NCBI GenBank assembly: GCA_030248065.1
Contig: JASAMV010000165.1
Span: forward strand, 1-64,000
Source: Rhynchonema sp. JSB1_4
Lineage: Eukaryota; Nematoda; Chromadorea; Monhysterida; Xyalidae
Direction of reading: 5' to 3'
DNA length: 64,000 nucleotides
The notes under the pieces are model-generated. The model made no database searches. It was not told the origin of the DNA and was given only the letters and a program-made list of their open reading frames with translations. Shown here piece after piece: positions 27,784 to 40,300 of this stretch. The first letter of the stretch is position 1, and each line of letters starts with the position of its first letter. A program made the position numbers and the translations under genes.

Positions 27784-28080
27784 CCCGGCTCTATTCAGAA
27801 ATCATCACTTTGGTTTCAAGTTTTTCAAATTTTGAAAGTAATGATTCTGATCCGTCCGAAACACGAGCGACAGTTTTTGAAGTTTTCTGCACTCTAAGAA
27901 TGCTGATGGTTCGCTTGAGGTGTGGCCAGCCTTCTTTGACCCTGTGTGTTTGCACACAGCAAATCTTCAATTTTTGGACTGATTTTTTTATGCCAGAGCA
28001 ACCATTTTTGCTCCGTGAGGAACCATCTACTTCAGTTGACTCACATTTCAATGAAGCATCGCTTTTCTGCAAAACATTGT

Positions 28081-28351
28081 ATTGGTAGCACAATGACCAA
28101 TGGAGAATTTATCCAAAAGTCAAAGGATGGGCCCTGATTCAGGAACTGCCACGCTCAGCCACTGTTAACCACTCAGTTACTTGTATTTCTCACGAAACAT
28201 TTTCACCTGAAAATAACCAGTAAAACAACTACGTTGCTGTCAGCTGGTGGTTGTTCTACTGGTTCATATTTTCAGATGAAAATGTTTTGTCGGACATACA
28301 AGTAGCTTAGTGGAAAAAACAAAAAAAAAAAAAAAAAAAACACCACAAAAA

Positions 28352-28388
<37 letters not shown>

Positions 28389-28475
28389 AAACAGCAGTTG
28401 AGCGTGGCTGAGCCTGAATCAGGGTCCATCCTTTGAATTTTGGATAAATTCTCCATTAGTCATTGTGCGACCAAT
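28081..28475. mobile_element. Long hairpin MITE, family C
   Basis: Ends 'attggtagcacaatgac' and 'gtcattgtgcgaccaat' continue into long inverted arms (gagaatttatcc / ggataaattctc; gtggctgag). The loop holds two A runs at about 28319-28386. A related element with the same end type lies at 42941-43210. Confidence 0.8.
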
Positions 28476-29063
28476 ATCCAAATGATTGTTAAAAATGAAA
28501 AAGATGCGAAACAATTGTGGTACATTTGCGCATTATAAACTAGATTTTGAGTTGCGTCATGTCACGTCAGCCTGCTGCTTCAGCAGTTAATGAGTGAAAT
28601 GCGAAGTCGGATGAGCGCCTGTTACCGGTTGAGAGCACTTGAAAATGAAGAATAAACCGTTTTTATTTTGAAGTAATAAAAAATGCAGGTTAGCGACTCA
28701 GTGAAACGCAGAATATTTCTGCCCAACATCTCAGCAAACAACGCTGCTGTGCTGAACAAAAGTTCATGGTTCATTTACACCTACGGAATAAAAATTCTGT
28801 ATTATTATGTGCAAAACTGTCTGGCGCGTGATGGTCACGCATAGCAGCTATACAGTAGGTTGTTGAGAGTGCGCCGTTTAGCTGCTGCTTGCACCTTACA
28901 ACTTTTCAACAATCAAGAAAGCGTCTGTGGATTCACACACGTTTAGCTTCACTCAATTGTTGCGTTGGCGGTTCAGTTTCATTTGTACAATCGCTTTCAT
29001 ATCTGGTGGCAACAGATTTCAAGTTTTATCGAACAAACTAATCCCGCATATAACTGAACGAAA
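28476..29063. other. No gene recognised; upstream of the EF-hand gene
   Basis: No repeat family or exon recognised apart from the ATG at its right edge. Confidence 0.4.
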
Positions 29064-31218
29064 ATGGTGAGCTCAGATTTTCCTTCTTTTTAGATTTTTT
29101 TACACACGAAGCAGGTGTCATTTTAATGGAGTGCTCCTTTTCAGCCAGACGACTACGAATGGGGTTAGATGCATGTTTTATCGCTTTTTGGTTAAAATTT
29201 GAAACATCATCAAGGCCGGTGTATGCACTTTGCTGCCGTTCTAGATCGGGGGAACGGGTCGGCCTCACATACTATTGTGAAGCAGCAGCCAGCCAGATGG
29301 CACTGGCCGTGTAGCACATGCACATGCGCACATAGTCAGTGGCTGAAGTTTCACGGATACCGAATACAGAAAAAACAATTTTACACCAAGTAAAAGTCAA
29401 ACCCGACCCCTGGCTTCAACCATCCCGGATTCAGGCAGCAAAGTGCATACCGGACATGGTACCGATCTCGAGGAGACTAATGCGCAGATCCAAAGAAGAG
29501 ACGCGACTGGACCGTTTGAAAACCTGCACGCACTCATTATAAATGTATCACCATGCCAATTGGCCGCCCTTGAACTTTCGCATTTGTTTGTGACCGACTG
29601 ATGCCGGGCCGAGGCTGATCACATCTCTATGAGACTCTATGTTTGCCAATGCGCTCGTGTGTGCTACACATTCGCAGCGCATTTTCGTTGATTGATTGCC
29701 AGGGCTTCCATTTTCAGTGCCCTCTGAGGGTGGGCTTCCGATTGTATTGTTTGGTGCATTCGTACACTGACCTGGTCATCATCTGGTGTACCGCCCTTTC
29801 GCGAAAACAAAACTGGCAACCAAATCACACGTCACGATTCACATTCTTTTAGAGGGGATTCGATTAGAGAAAATACGGTACATACACAGTATCAGTTTCA
29901 TCACCGTCGCCTTCATGTTGCAGAGCGCCAACTGCACAAGATGTTCGACGATGCGGATTCGGATCGCAGTGGCTTCATCTCACGTTCGGATGTGTTGTTG
30001 ATGTTGATGAATGCTGATAAGGTAGAATGTGGGCATTAATATTGGATTCGGTGGCAAACTTGGTGATCGGATAGCATAAATGCTGCGTTGGTGGTACAAT
30101 AGGAACGAACGGTATGCACTTTATTGCTGACATTCTGGGTCGGACCTGTTCCGGGTCAGGTTTGACTTTGACTGGGCATAAAATGCTTTCCTCCATGCAC
30201 ACTGTTGCGAAGAAGCAGCCTTCCACTTGCGCAATGCGGCTGTGGGGCACACACGCGTGTTATATGTACATATAGTCCGTCCATCAGCTCATGGCACTTT
30301 TGGTTGGGAGGTTCAGGTACCGTTGTGAAAAATTGCTCCTCCGCAAGGCAATGTCGGAGAAAACAGAGCACAAAAATAAAATAAAAACCGATTTCTCCTT
30401 CTTTTCTTTTTCGTAAGCCAACCGGAACTGGAACAGCTCTGGATCCTGTCAAGCTTTTCAGCTGACATAAGGTGTCATGAGCTGATGGATGGACATAGGC
30501 ACACATGGCCAGTTGAGATTTCACGGGGATGAAAATATTTTTACGCAATAGGCAAAGCCCAGCCCGAGAGCACGCCCGACTCATGTGCCAGCAAAATGAA
30601 CACCAACCCACCAATTTTGATCACATCAAGCCATCTATTGGTTACCTACCTTCGATCAGTCGTTGTTTGCGACGTCAGTCGTTGGTACGTGCCCCGTTGC
30701 CAACGCACATCCGCCGATCAACATGACATCAACTTGTGTGTTCGGCTTTAGAGCCCGTAAAGTTTAAACAAACTCGACGCTTGATGAACAAGAATAGTGG
30801 TCTTCATTTATTGTATTTTGTTCGTTGTTTTCTTCCACCATGTGACATTGTCAGCCAAGAGTTGTCGTTTCCCACGCACAAATCCCAACATAAAGCCAAT
30901 TTTCATGTTGTTGCAGCAACAGTCGAAAGACCCGGTGTTCAAGACGAAGCTCAACTTTATGATCGGAATCGTCACACAAGCCGACCAGAACAAGGACGAT
31001 AAAATATCATTCGAAGGTGGGTTTCACCGATTGAAAAAGACCCCATTCATTTGAATACCTGTCAGATGAAAAAAAACGCCCAGTCTATTGAGGTTCCCAG
31101 ATATACCGGTCAGATCATTATTGTGTTGGAAGGTAACACCAGCAGAAATGGAAATGAATCAGTATTTATGATTTCAGAATTCAAGGCCTACATCCAGAAA
31201 GCTGCCGAGGCCAAGTAG
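29064..31218 (+). CDS. Small protein with two EF-hands
   Basis: Calcium-binding protein, probably soluble. Supported exons: about 29926-30021, 30917-31016 and 31178-31218 (stop TAG), phases 0, 1. Loop 1 is DSDRSGFISRSD and loop 2 DQNKDDKISFEE, both with ligands at positions 1, 3, 5 and 12. The proposed first exon is only ATG (29064-29066) before a GTGAGC donor; this gives 79 aa if the acceptor is CAGAG|CGC. If the more usual TTGCAG|AG is used, the phase requires a different upstream exon that I cannot find. Exon 3 to 4 is clear (FEEFKAYIQKAAEAK). Partner unknown. It is not calcineurin B, which has four EF-hands. Confidence 0.72.
29200..29480. repeat. Dispersed repeat in EF-hand intron 1
   Basis: Contains 'gtgaagcagcagccagcc' and 'tcaaacccgacccc'. 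Similar strings lie inverted at about 24660-24930 and direct or inverted at 30110-30240 and 54780-54890. Possibly an old short interspersed repeat. Confidence 0.5.
30266..30502. mobile_element. MITE with TATAGTCC ends, in EF-hand intron 2
   Basis: Left end 'tatagtccgtccatcagctc', right end 'gagctgatggatggacata'. The ends match those of the 59590-59919 element. No coding capacity. Confidence 0.7.
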
Positions 31219-31276
31219 CTGCTCAGCGGAAGCGATCTTTTCATTATTCCTGTTTGAATTTGTTGCGATTTGGTTT

Positions 31277-32004
31277 CAGGGTTGTTTCAAAAAAAAAAAG
31301 TGGTCAATTAAAAATTTTTTTTTTTAAAAAAAAAAATTTTTTTTTTGAAACTCAGATTTTGCTTTTTTTTTTAATAAAAAAAAGTTGCCCAAAATGGGCT
31401 AAAATGTCCAAAAATGGCCTTTTTCGAGGCAAAAAATTGACACTTTTTTCTGTGGACGAGACAATTTTTCCAAAATCGCGCCTGCGGCGCCCTGTATTGT
31501 CCCCAAATCCGTACAGGGATGCGCGGGGCTGGTCTTTTATAGTGATGTGGCACCGATAATGTGCTACTACATGCTACTACACATATATATATATGCAGGT
31601 CTGGTGCAAAACCGGGCGGCAAAGTCGATCTGACGCGCAAGATTTGGGCTGTAATCGATATTTTGATGGTCGTATATCAGATATACGGCATTAGATGCAT
31701 TAAAATACGTTGTACGGCATGCTACAATACATCAGAGTAACATCGTTAGTGAACATCAACCTCAGACTGGTCGGAGACCATGGAATCTGCACAATACTAC
31801 CGGGTGTCACCACACAAGTTCGGTCTGAGGCGAAAATTTTTCAATTTTTGAAAAATATGTTGTATCGATTTCATTTATCCTGAAACGTCGTTTGCAACAC
31901 TTTTTCTAATAAAAAAATTTTTCGTCAAAAAAAAAATCAAAAAAAAAATTTTTTTTTTAAAAAAAAAAAGCTCGTTAATAAAAAAATTTTTTTTTTCAAC
32001 CCTG
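31277..32004. mobile_element. Non-autonomous hAT-like element in the EF-hand 3' region
   Basis: Ends CAGGGTTGTTTC / TTTTCAACCCTG with the 8-bp duplication TTTGGTTT (31269-31276 and 32005-32012). It starts 59 bp after the EF-hand stop codon. A truncated relative is at 52966-53330, sharing 'tcgcgcctgcggcgccctgt'. Confidence 0.87.
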
Positions 32005-32012
32005 TTTGGTTT

Positions 32013-32640
32013 CACTCCTGCGGTTCTTGAAGCAGTACACGTGCAAGAAAACTTGTTTCTACAGAACGTAATCCAGTACCATCTGCCCTCGTGTGCAGTA
32101 ATTAATGTGACTAATTTAGCCCTCGTCTTCGTTGCTAACATGAATTTCAGAAAACGTGCTTCAGCTACATTTTTAGCACTACTGAAGTCGGTGGTCTTGT
32201 TGTTGGATCTGTAAAAGTGCTCATCTCAATAAAATAGCAGTTGTGGTATCACTTTCCAACGAAATACGTATGCAGAGGACGTGTACACATGACTTAATGG
32301 CACAATGCGTCCGCTCATCACTGTAAATCTTTTCTGGAACGAAGCATTTGCGCAATTGTGGCACACGTAGAGCAGGAACTTTACTCACTTCACTGCGAAA
32401 TCTTGTCGGGGGGTTTGACAAGTCATACGAGCTTCATGAAAGGCATCGGAGTTATCTGAGTTTTTGCTTTTTTGGCACTCAGGTTCTATTCGATAACGTG
32501 AGGAATCGAATTTAAAAAAAACATTCTTTTGTTCCAAGGCCCGTGGGCTCATCATTCGAATAGATCCTCATCTTTTCGAGCGAGTGCAAGCGCGCAGGAG
32601 GACTGTTGTCATCAACACAGCTGACGCGTTATCAAAGTGC
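32013..32640. other. No gene recognised
   Basis: Unassigned sequence after the hAT-like element; no exon of a known family seen on either strand. Confidence 0.4.
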
Positions 32641-32687
32641 GACAGTTCAGTCCGTTGCAACAGGTTCAGGCCCGCCCGATTCATGCC

Positions 32688-33178
32688 CAGGGTTGGGCAA
32701 AAAAAACGACGGCGTTTTATCTTAAAAAAACGACGTTTTTTTTAAAAAAACGCCTGGGTCGTTTTTCGTTTTCTTTAAGTCCTGAATTTCCTTGATTTTC
32801 CCTGATTTTTCAAGGAAAGTACCCTGATTTTCAAAGAAAATCAATTTTTTGTCCCATTTTTTTCAAAAAATTTTCGACCAACTTTTACTTTGTCGAGATA
32901 CGTCGATATACGGAGTTTGACTTTCAGTGATGACCCCGGCCAAAGTTGGTCCCATGATGCGGGTCTGATATGGGATCTTAACAACTGGCCAGAAATGGGT
33001 TGAAACCCGTTTATTTTGCCTCAGAAGACATAGAATTACTTCATTTAACCACGTTTTCTTCCAAACATGAGCGTTTCCCAATTTTTTGGGGGCTTATTTT
33101 GGTCATCTGGGCGTTTAAAAAAACGTTTTTTTAAAAAAAACGTTTTTTTTTTAAAAACGATTTTTTTGCCCAACCCTG
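32688..33178. mobile_element. Non-autonomous hAT-like element (subfamily with cgtttttt arms)
   Basis: Ends CAGGGTTGGGC / GCCCAACCCTG with the perfect 8-bp duplication TTCATGCC (32680-32687 and 33179-33186). Nearly identical to 34669-35177. It is nested in an older palindromic repeat rich in 'ttcaggcccg' that resembles 51183-51350. Confidence 0.9.
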
Positions 33179-33186
33179 TTCATGCC

Positions 33187-33969
33187 CGGCTGAAGCCTAT
33201 CAATGGGTCTAATATGCTGGGCCTGAATCGGCAGGGCCTGAAAAACTGGATCTGAAAGGGTCGGGCTTGAACTTCCGCGCCTTAAAAGTCGCGCAATACT
33301 TTTTCGCGCTCCGGGCTGATGGCGTTGCGCTGTATTGTGCAGCTTGCAACCTTCGCACGTGTGTTGCACGGCAGTGAAGCCTCCAGCGCTGCGCTTGCAC
33401 ACGAACCACAGTCAGTTGCTGCGACAACAATAATATTGACCCAGGATTTTGGGCTGGTTCTGTTCTCCTTCAGATCACTTATGGTCGCACAATGGAAGCT
33501 ATGCGATTTTTTAAATTCTAAATTTTGTCCGATTATTGAGGCAAAAGGCGAAAATGACGTTGAGCTGCGCTTCAGAAACACAAAGCATCAGGTCAATGGA
33601 ATGTTCAGAGCTAACACCGCTGCCAAGTCACTTTCCAGTAGGTGAAAATGTTTTGTCATAAAGACCAACGAAACTTGTGACTGAAGAATGCTGTTAATGT
33701 GAAAATCAGTTCGGTTTCGTTGAGAAGTGTGTTCAACATTGTGCGACCAAGCCAAGCATCCCAAGATTCACGTTTACCGCAGAAATGTGGACGAAATGGA
33801 AGACGAAGAGCAGCAAAGAGAGATAAGATTGTCGATGAGCGAAGCGCCCGCTCGAACGGACGAGAGTTGGCTGCCGCTCGCGAACGTCAAGTTCGCTGGA
33901 GCCAAACTAAGTGCGCGAAATAATGCTGGTCTGTTTCAATATCATTGCCATCATCATGCTCGGGCCTTA
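33187..33969. other. Unassigned region upstream of EEP copy 1
   Basis: Holds the right half of the palindromic repeat (to about 33300), then unassigned sequence. A frame at about 33290-33378 has two closely spaced cysteine pairs (YCAAC..TCV) and could be a remnant of a transposon zinc finger. I do not call it a gene. Confidence 0.35.
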
Positions 33970-34390
33970 AAATTCAGGTTTCTACCATATTTAGACACGA
34001 CTGATGTAGAATCATTTTCAGGCTTTCGAAGTATCCGCCAAAAATTCATAATTTTAAATCTTGAAAGCAAGCACCACCCTGCCAGACTGGCTAGACAAGT
34101 GTCGCCGTTGACACTTGTATTTTGCATGGAATAGAGGAATCAAAGTAATGGAATTTGCAGCAGGTGGAGAAAAGCACATACAGTACAGTGTGTATAGGTT
34201 CGTGAACAATACGAAGACAAACAAAAGCAGGCTGAGCAGATGGTGTATGGCGCTTATAAAGCAAGATGCAGAGAAAGGTGCTGCAAGAATTCGGTATTAC
34301 GTCATAAAAGTCAATCACTATCCATGTTCTCTTGAGGAGCAGCAGAACAAACGTTGTGAAGCGAAACGTTTGGAGATTGTATCAAGCAAC

Positions 34391-37300
34391 ATGGATTCTG
34401 TCATGCCAGCCGTGGCTTGCATGTTGTTGTTGCTGTCACCTGTCGAAAATCACGTGAGCCAAATGCGCCACCATTTGGTGAGTTAAATATTGCTAACACT
34501 GAGGGGACAATCCTCGCAGTCCGATTGCTGCATGCAGGGTTGGAAAAAATTTCAGATTTCACATTTTTCAGTTTCAGATTAAGGGAAATTTGACCTAATT
34601 TGCGCAAAAAAACGCGCAAAAACCCAAAAAATGGAGCTTTGATTGACAAGTCACTTTTGTGACTTGGTCAGGGTTGGGCAAAAAAAACGACGGCGTTTTT
34701 TCTTAAAAAAACGACGTTTTTAAAAAAAACGCCTGGGTCGTTTTTCGTTTTTTTTAAATCCTGAATTTCCTTGATTTTCCCTGATTTTTCAGGGAACGTA
34801 CTCTGATTATCAAGGAAAATCAATTTTTTGTCCCAGTTTTTTTTTAAAAATTTTCGACCAATTTTTACTTTGTCGAGATACGTCGATATACGCAGTTTGA
34901 CTTTCAGTGATGACCCCGGCCAAAGTTGGTCCCACGATGCGGGTCTGATATGGGATCTTAGCAACTCGCTAGAAAAGGGTTGAAAACCCGCTTATTTTGC
35001 CTCAGAACACATAGAATTACTTCATTTAACGACGTTTTCTTCCCAACATGAGCGTATTCCAATTTTTTGGGGGCATATTTTGATCATCTGGGCGTTTTAA
35101 AAAAAACGTTTTTTTAAAAAAAACGTTTTCTTTAGAAAAACCAATTTTTTTAAAAAAACGTTTTTTGCCCAACCCTGGACTTGGTTTGCGTCACTCATAT
35201 TTTACGTCACATCGGTGCGATCCAACAATCTGTACTTGATATGGACGTTACTCTATGGTATCAAGCACAATAGTTTGTGGTCGAATAAGCAAGCAATGCA
35301 ACCGGGTCGATGCGGTGCATGGCTTCGAAGCACCACCACGTAGATACATGCACTGTCTCATGTGGCGGAAGGGTGCAATAACATATAATTTCGGGCATTT
35401 TAGGTGCCAAATACATGCCCCAAAAACTATTTCGTGCAGAAAATCTTTCGACCCATTAGGGCTCCACCAGATAGACACGAAACACGAAACATAATTTTTT
35501 TCTATGTCTATGTTTCGGGTTTTGAAAAAATGACAAAAATATAATCCCCAAAAAGGCCAAGACGTTTTACAACATTTTGTCCCCCAAACAATAAAAATAA
35601 TTTTATATTTTTTCAGACCAATTTTATATTTCAATTTTTAATTTTTTTATCCAACCCTGACTGCAAGCTGCACCCAGACGTTGGTCGGTCCAAGTTCAAG
35701 CACAATCGATTAGCAGAGTTGCGTTGGCTTCAGCAGTCAAACGCAGTGTGCCAAGGTTCATCGGTCTCAAGCCAATTTTTTCCGAAAAGCCCCGCGAACA
35801 GAACTTGAGCTCGAAACTGCCTACACTTAACCAAAACCTTGGCAGGATGGATATGTTGCGAAGAATTTTCATATTTGGTTATAAAGTCATTTTCAACAAA
35901 ATGAAAGAATGCCCATGTGCATGAGCAAAATTGATAGCCGGACCGCTGGCTGGATTGTATAGTGTTTCCTGTTTTTCTTGGTCCAAGGAAACGCGCGGGC
36001 ACGTGTTATAACTGAACTTCTGGTTGAGGTCGAGATTACAATTTCGATTCAATCAGGCAGCTGGCAAAAACGTGTCAAAGTTTGCCTGTTTAATCTAACA
36101 ACAACAATGTTTCACATGCTCGCTGTGAGGTTTGTGCGTGTGCGCTGCCAGCATGTCAATGAAACCTTTCACCATGTTTGCTGCTGAGTGTCGTGCTTGG
36201 ATTAACAAGGACACATTCTTAATCTCTTTCATTGGTTTCTAAAATCTCGACCCCAAACTGGAGTTGAGTTATAACATGGGGTAGTTTGTTTCCTTTGACT
36301 TGCATAAAAAGGAAACACTATAACATCGCCCCATTCTTTCAGCGTTCAACAGACATCGTGCGTGTGATGACGTTCAACACGTACTTTACTGGCTGTGGCA
36401 AGGAGCACAGTGGCAACTGGCTACGTTTGGGAAGCTGTTTGCTCAATGGCGCCCGCCTTGAAAACATCACGAAAAGCGTGCAGGAGGCAGATGTTGACGT
36501 TGTGTTCCTGCAGGTATCGTTTCCACATCCATCAAGTCAACTGCACCGAACTCCAGTTGTGTGAGTGTGGAAAACACAACCGATGCTATTTTAGCTCAGA
36601 AAAAATGTGGCCAATTGCACACCAAATAAAGACATTGGGAAGACACGTCCTTTTCGTGTTGCAGGAGATCATAGCTCCATTGCCTAAGATATTGCCAGAG
36701 TTGCTACAACTGTTGGGCGGCGAATGGGAAGGAAGAATCGGTGCGTGTTGCTGTGTTAAGATAAATAAATTTCAGCTTGCCCGAACCGACTATGTGGTGC
36801 GCTGCTCAGCTTTGTGTGAAAATTTGAAGAGCCAGACAGATCTAGGCTGTGTCGGACTTCTCGAAACCCACACGTTTTTGATATTTTAAATCTGGGGAGA
36901 GGTTGAGTGGACAGTTCAGGTTAGTTATGGTGAACTGTGTTATCCCCACCGGAGCAGAACAGATAGAACAAATGCTCATCATTTTACTGTGCAGGCGGCG
37001 GCGGAAAGCTGGTGGATTTTCCTGAGATTGGCATTGACGTCGCCAAATTCAACATCATACTCTCAAAGCACATGTTGTTGGGATACACATCAACAAATTC
37101 TGAAGTTATAATTATATGACTCATGTTCGCACGCTCGTTAAACTATCTGCCAATCCTCTCCTGTCAGACACATCACTCGTTCGGAATTAAAGCCGTGATT
37201 CAGCCCCGTAATATGCCGAGCTTCAACGTGTCGCTGATGAACTTCCATTTTGGAGCAGCAGATTACGGACCGGACTTGCTTTGCGACGAAACCATGGACG

Positions 37301-40300
37301 ATGGGTCAAAAGTTGAAAAGTTCGAAAAAGCAGAACACAGTGGGTTTGTATTGCAACAATTTTGGCATCCGTCAGTTTTTTATAAAGTGGACTTTAAATT
37401 TGTAAAGTGTTTAATTTTAATCTCAGCGCGCAAGCGAGAAACAGAGGAAATGTTGCGCTTAACGTACTTGATGCAGGACTCTGATAACGATGGGGAAGTG
37501 GGTGGTATTCATGTGTGTATAGTCCAGCCACGTGCTCATGAGACGACTCTTTTTAAAGCTTGCTTGGCCAGATTCGAAAATGCGCCGGTTACACGGGTTT
37601 TCGCAAACAAAAGAAAGAGATTGGGCCGAGAGACATGATGACAAGTTTGTTGCGTGCTTGCGCGAGAACAGCAACATCGGTCAACACACAAATATTTTGG
37701 GAGACAAAAGGGACTTTGCGCACCGAGGTGGAGAGCGTGTTTTAAAAAAAATACATGCATTTCTCTTTCCTTCATTTCCGAAATACGTGGCACCGGATTA
37801 TTATTGGATCCGTCCAAATCAACTTCAAAATTAGTCGTCTCATGAGTACGTGGCTGGACTATGTGTCAGTTGAGCCCAAACGCGCATCAACGTTGATTGG
37901 TGGCTCCTCGTGTTACAGGCGGTTGCGATTTTGGGTGGTGACGCCAACAGCCCTTCGCACTTGGACTGGGTGCCAGCGACGAAAGTGCGCAATTGCGGGT
38001 TCGTGCTATCTAATTTCATCTTATCGGTTCCCGTTGTGATCAGATATCGAACATCAAAGTGTTCTCTCGTCTTGTCAGATGGGCGGACGTACTTTGGCCG
38101 GTCACCAGGGCCATAGAAGACGCCGGATTTGAGGACACCTACCGTGTCGTGCACCCGGATCCGCTGCTAAAACCAGGTGTTGAGTCGCGGCGATAAAAAT
38201 GTAGTTGGCTGTTTCCTGTTAGGGCGCGCCCATGTAGGCCAGGGCCAGGGCCGGGGCCGGGGCCGGGGCCAGGGCCGGGGCCGGTGCGAAACATTTTTCT
38301 GGATAGGCGACGTTAGAACTACAGGGTTGTCAATAATCCAACATCGGTTTCGTATACATATGCAGCTGTGCGTGTGTGTGTTCGTGTTGGGTGTGCTGTT
38401 GCCTGATGTATCAAGGGCACGGTCATTTTGGGGTTTTATTTAGGTTATGCATATGTATTTGTTCAAGCAAATTAATATAAAGCGCCTTATTCTTAAAAAT
38501 ACTGGCTGATGAAAAGTCACCAGATGACATAAATTTTTTGAGCAACCACAGTGAACGACATGCCTGCGCGAAATTCGAGTAACCTATAACTCAACCAATC
38601 AGCGAAACGCGCACGTCGTGTATGTGCACGGTCAAAAGCGAACTGTATGTGTATAATTGAAGGTAAAAATTCAGTGTTTTGTCAACCATATTTCAAACTG
38701 CAGCCCGAATTTGCAATTTACAAATTTGTATAATCTAAAGAAAAACACAAGATAGCCATGCCCTTGATAAATCAGACAGTAGCGCACCCAACGCGAACAC
38801 ACACGCACAGCTGCATGTTGGATTATTGACAACCCTGCAGTTGAAACGTCGCCTATCCAGAAAAATGTTTCGCACCGGCCCCGGCCCTGGCCCCGGCCCC
38901 GGCCCCGGCCCTGGCCCCGGCCCCGGCCCCGGCCCTGTCGGTGCGCCCATGTAGGCCAGGGCCGGGGCCGGGGCCAGGGCCTCGGACATAGATTATTTTT
39001 CATGGCCCCGGCCCCGGCCCCGGCCCCGGCCCTGGCCTACATGGGCGCGCCCTAAACCAGCCGAACCATTCTTTTTTTTAATTCTTGCCATGATGCTGTT
39101 GTTTCTTTTGGTCCGGTGGATGAAAAGGCGAACATCCATGGTTATTCAAGGATTGTTCGCGATGAATTTAGTCTGTTCTTGATTGGAACTTGGTATATTA
39201 GTGATGTGGTGGGCAGGATCAGCAGACGAGTTTGATACTGGTTACTGTAGTTACGTACATAGTTGGAATGGGAAGGGATGTGATGCAAGTTTCGATTGAT
39301 TTTCTCCAGATTCTTGATAATTATTGCTGCTACAGGACTGACCTGGTCAACGTACAAGCCTGACAAACCGGACCGAATTGACTTCATCTTTTATGCCGGC
39401 AAAAACCACTTGTATCCGATCGAGTCAGAAGTGTTTGCAGGTTGGATACATAACCCGCGCCACCCTGTTGCAGTCGAGATCGAGCGGTCGGCGAGAACCA
39501 AGACGGAATCATGGCAAAACGCCGTTGTCGTGCGAATGTTGTTGTGCCATGCATGTCTGTAACATCAGTTAGCTCGTTCTTTCGTGTTGTTGGAGCGAGC
39601 TGGCTCATTTCACATGTGTGTAGCCTGTATGGCTACAGGGCATTGTGATGCAAACATACTTGAGTGGCTTAGCTTGAAAGCTTGTTTCCACCTGGACGTT
39701 GGTTGATTAAATCATGTGGTGAATGTTAATGCTGATGTGTGGGTTGATGGTTGAGCTTGTGTTGGATGTGCTTTTACTTTTATTCTTCATTCGTTTCAAT
39801 ATGCCTGGATAAACTTACGTGCCTGAGCGCAGTGGTTTCCTAACCGTTTGGACGACATATCCATACGAAGATGGAGGACGACATATCCTTCATAACACCT
39901 GCGTGGCCGGGCGCTATACATCTAGGCTAATGAACGAATCACCGCGGGCGAGCCACACAACATGGTGATCGCTCGAGTCGAACACAGACGGACACTTTTT
40001 CTGGGCCGCAGGGTAAGGCGGTGCCTTGAGTTAGTAAAAATGTAAATGTGTCCAAACGTCCTTTTCCTCAGGCAGCGACAGCTCGCCTTGTAGCTTTCAT
40101 GTTTTAACGTGCTTCTTTGGAACTTCTCTGTCGATCCAACCCGGATCAAAAGTTTCAACTTTGCCGTTTACGGTTCGTGTAGCTCTTACCCAACTGTCCT
40201 ATCCCAACTATTTTCTACTCCTTATTTGAACTTGGTCCGCACTTCTGTGTTTCCGTCAACTTTACTGGTAAGCAGCGCCTTGTCTTTGGCTGCTTTAGCT

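Noticed and set aside
29064..31218. Identification of the EF-hand gene as calcineurin B
   Set aside because: Only two EF-hands and about 79 residues, versus four EF-hands in about 170 residues; the C-terminus also differs.
33727..33920. Charged frame (EDEEQQREIRL or RRAAKRDKIVDERS in another frame)
   Set aside because: Two overlapping frames look equally plausible, no splice partners were found, and no family is recognisable.
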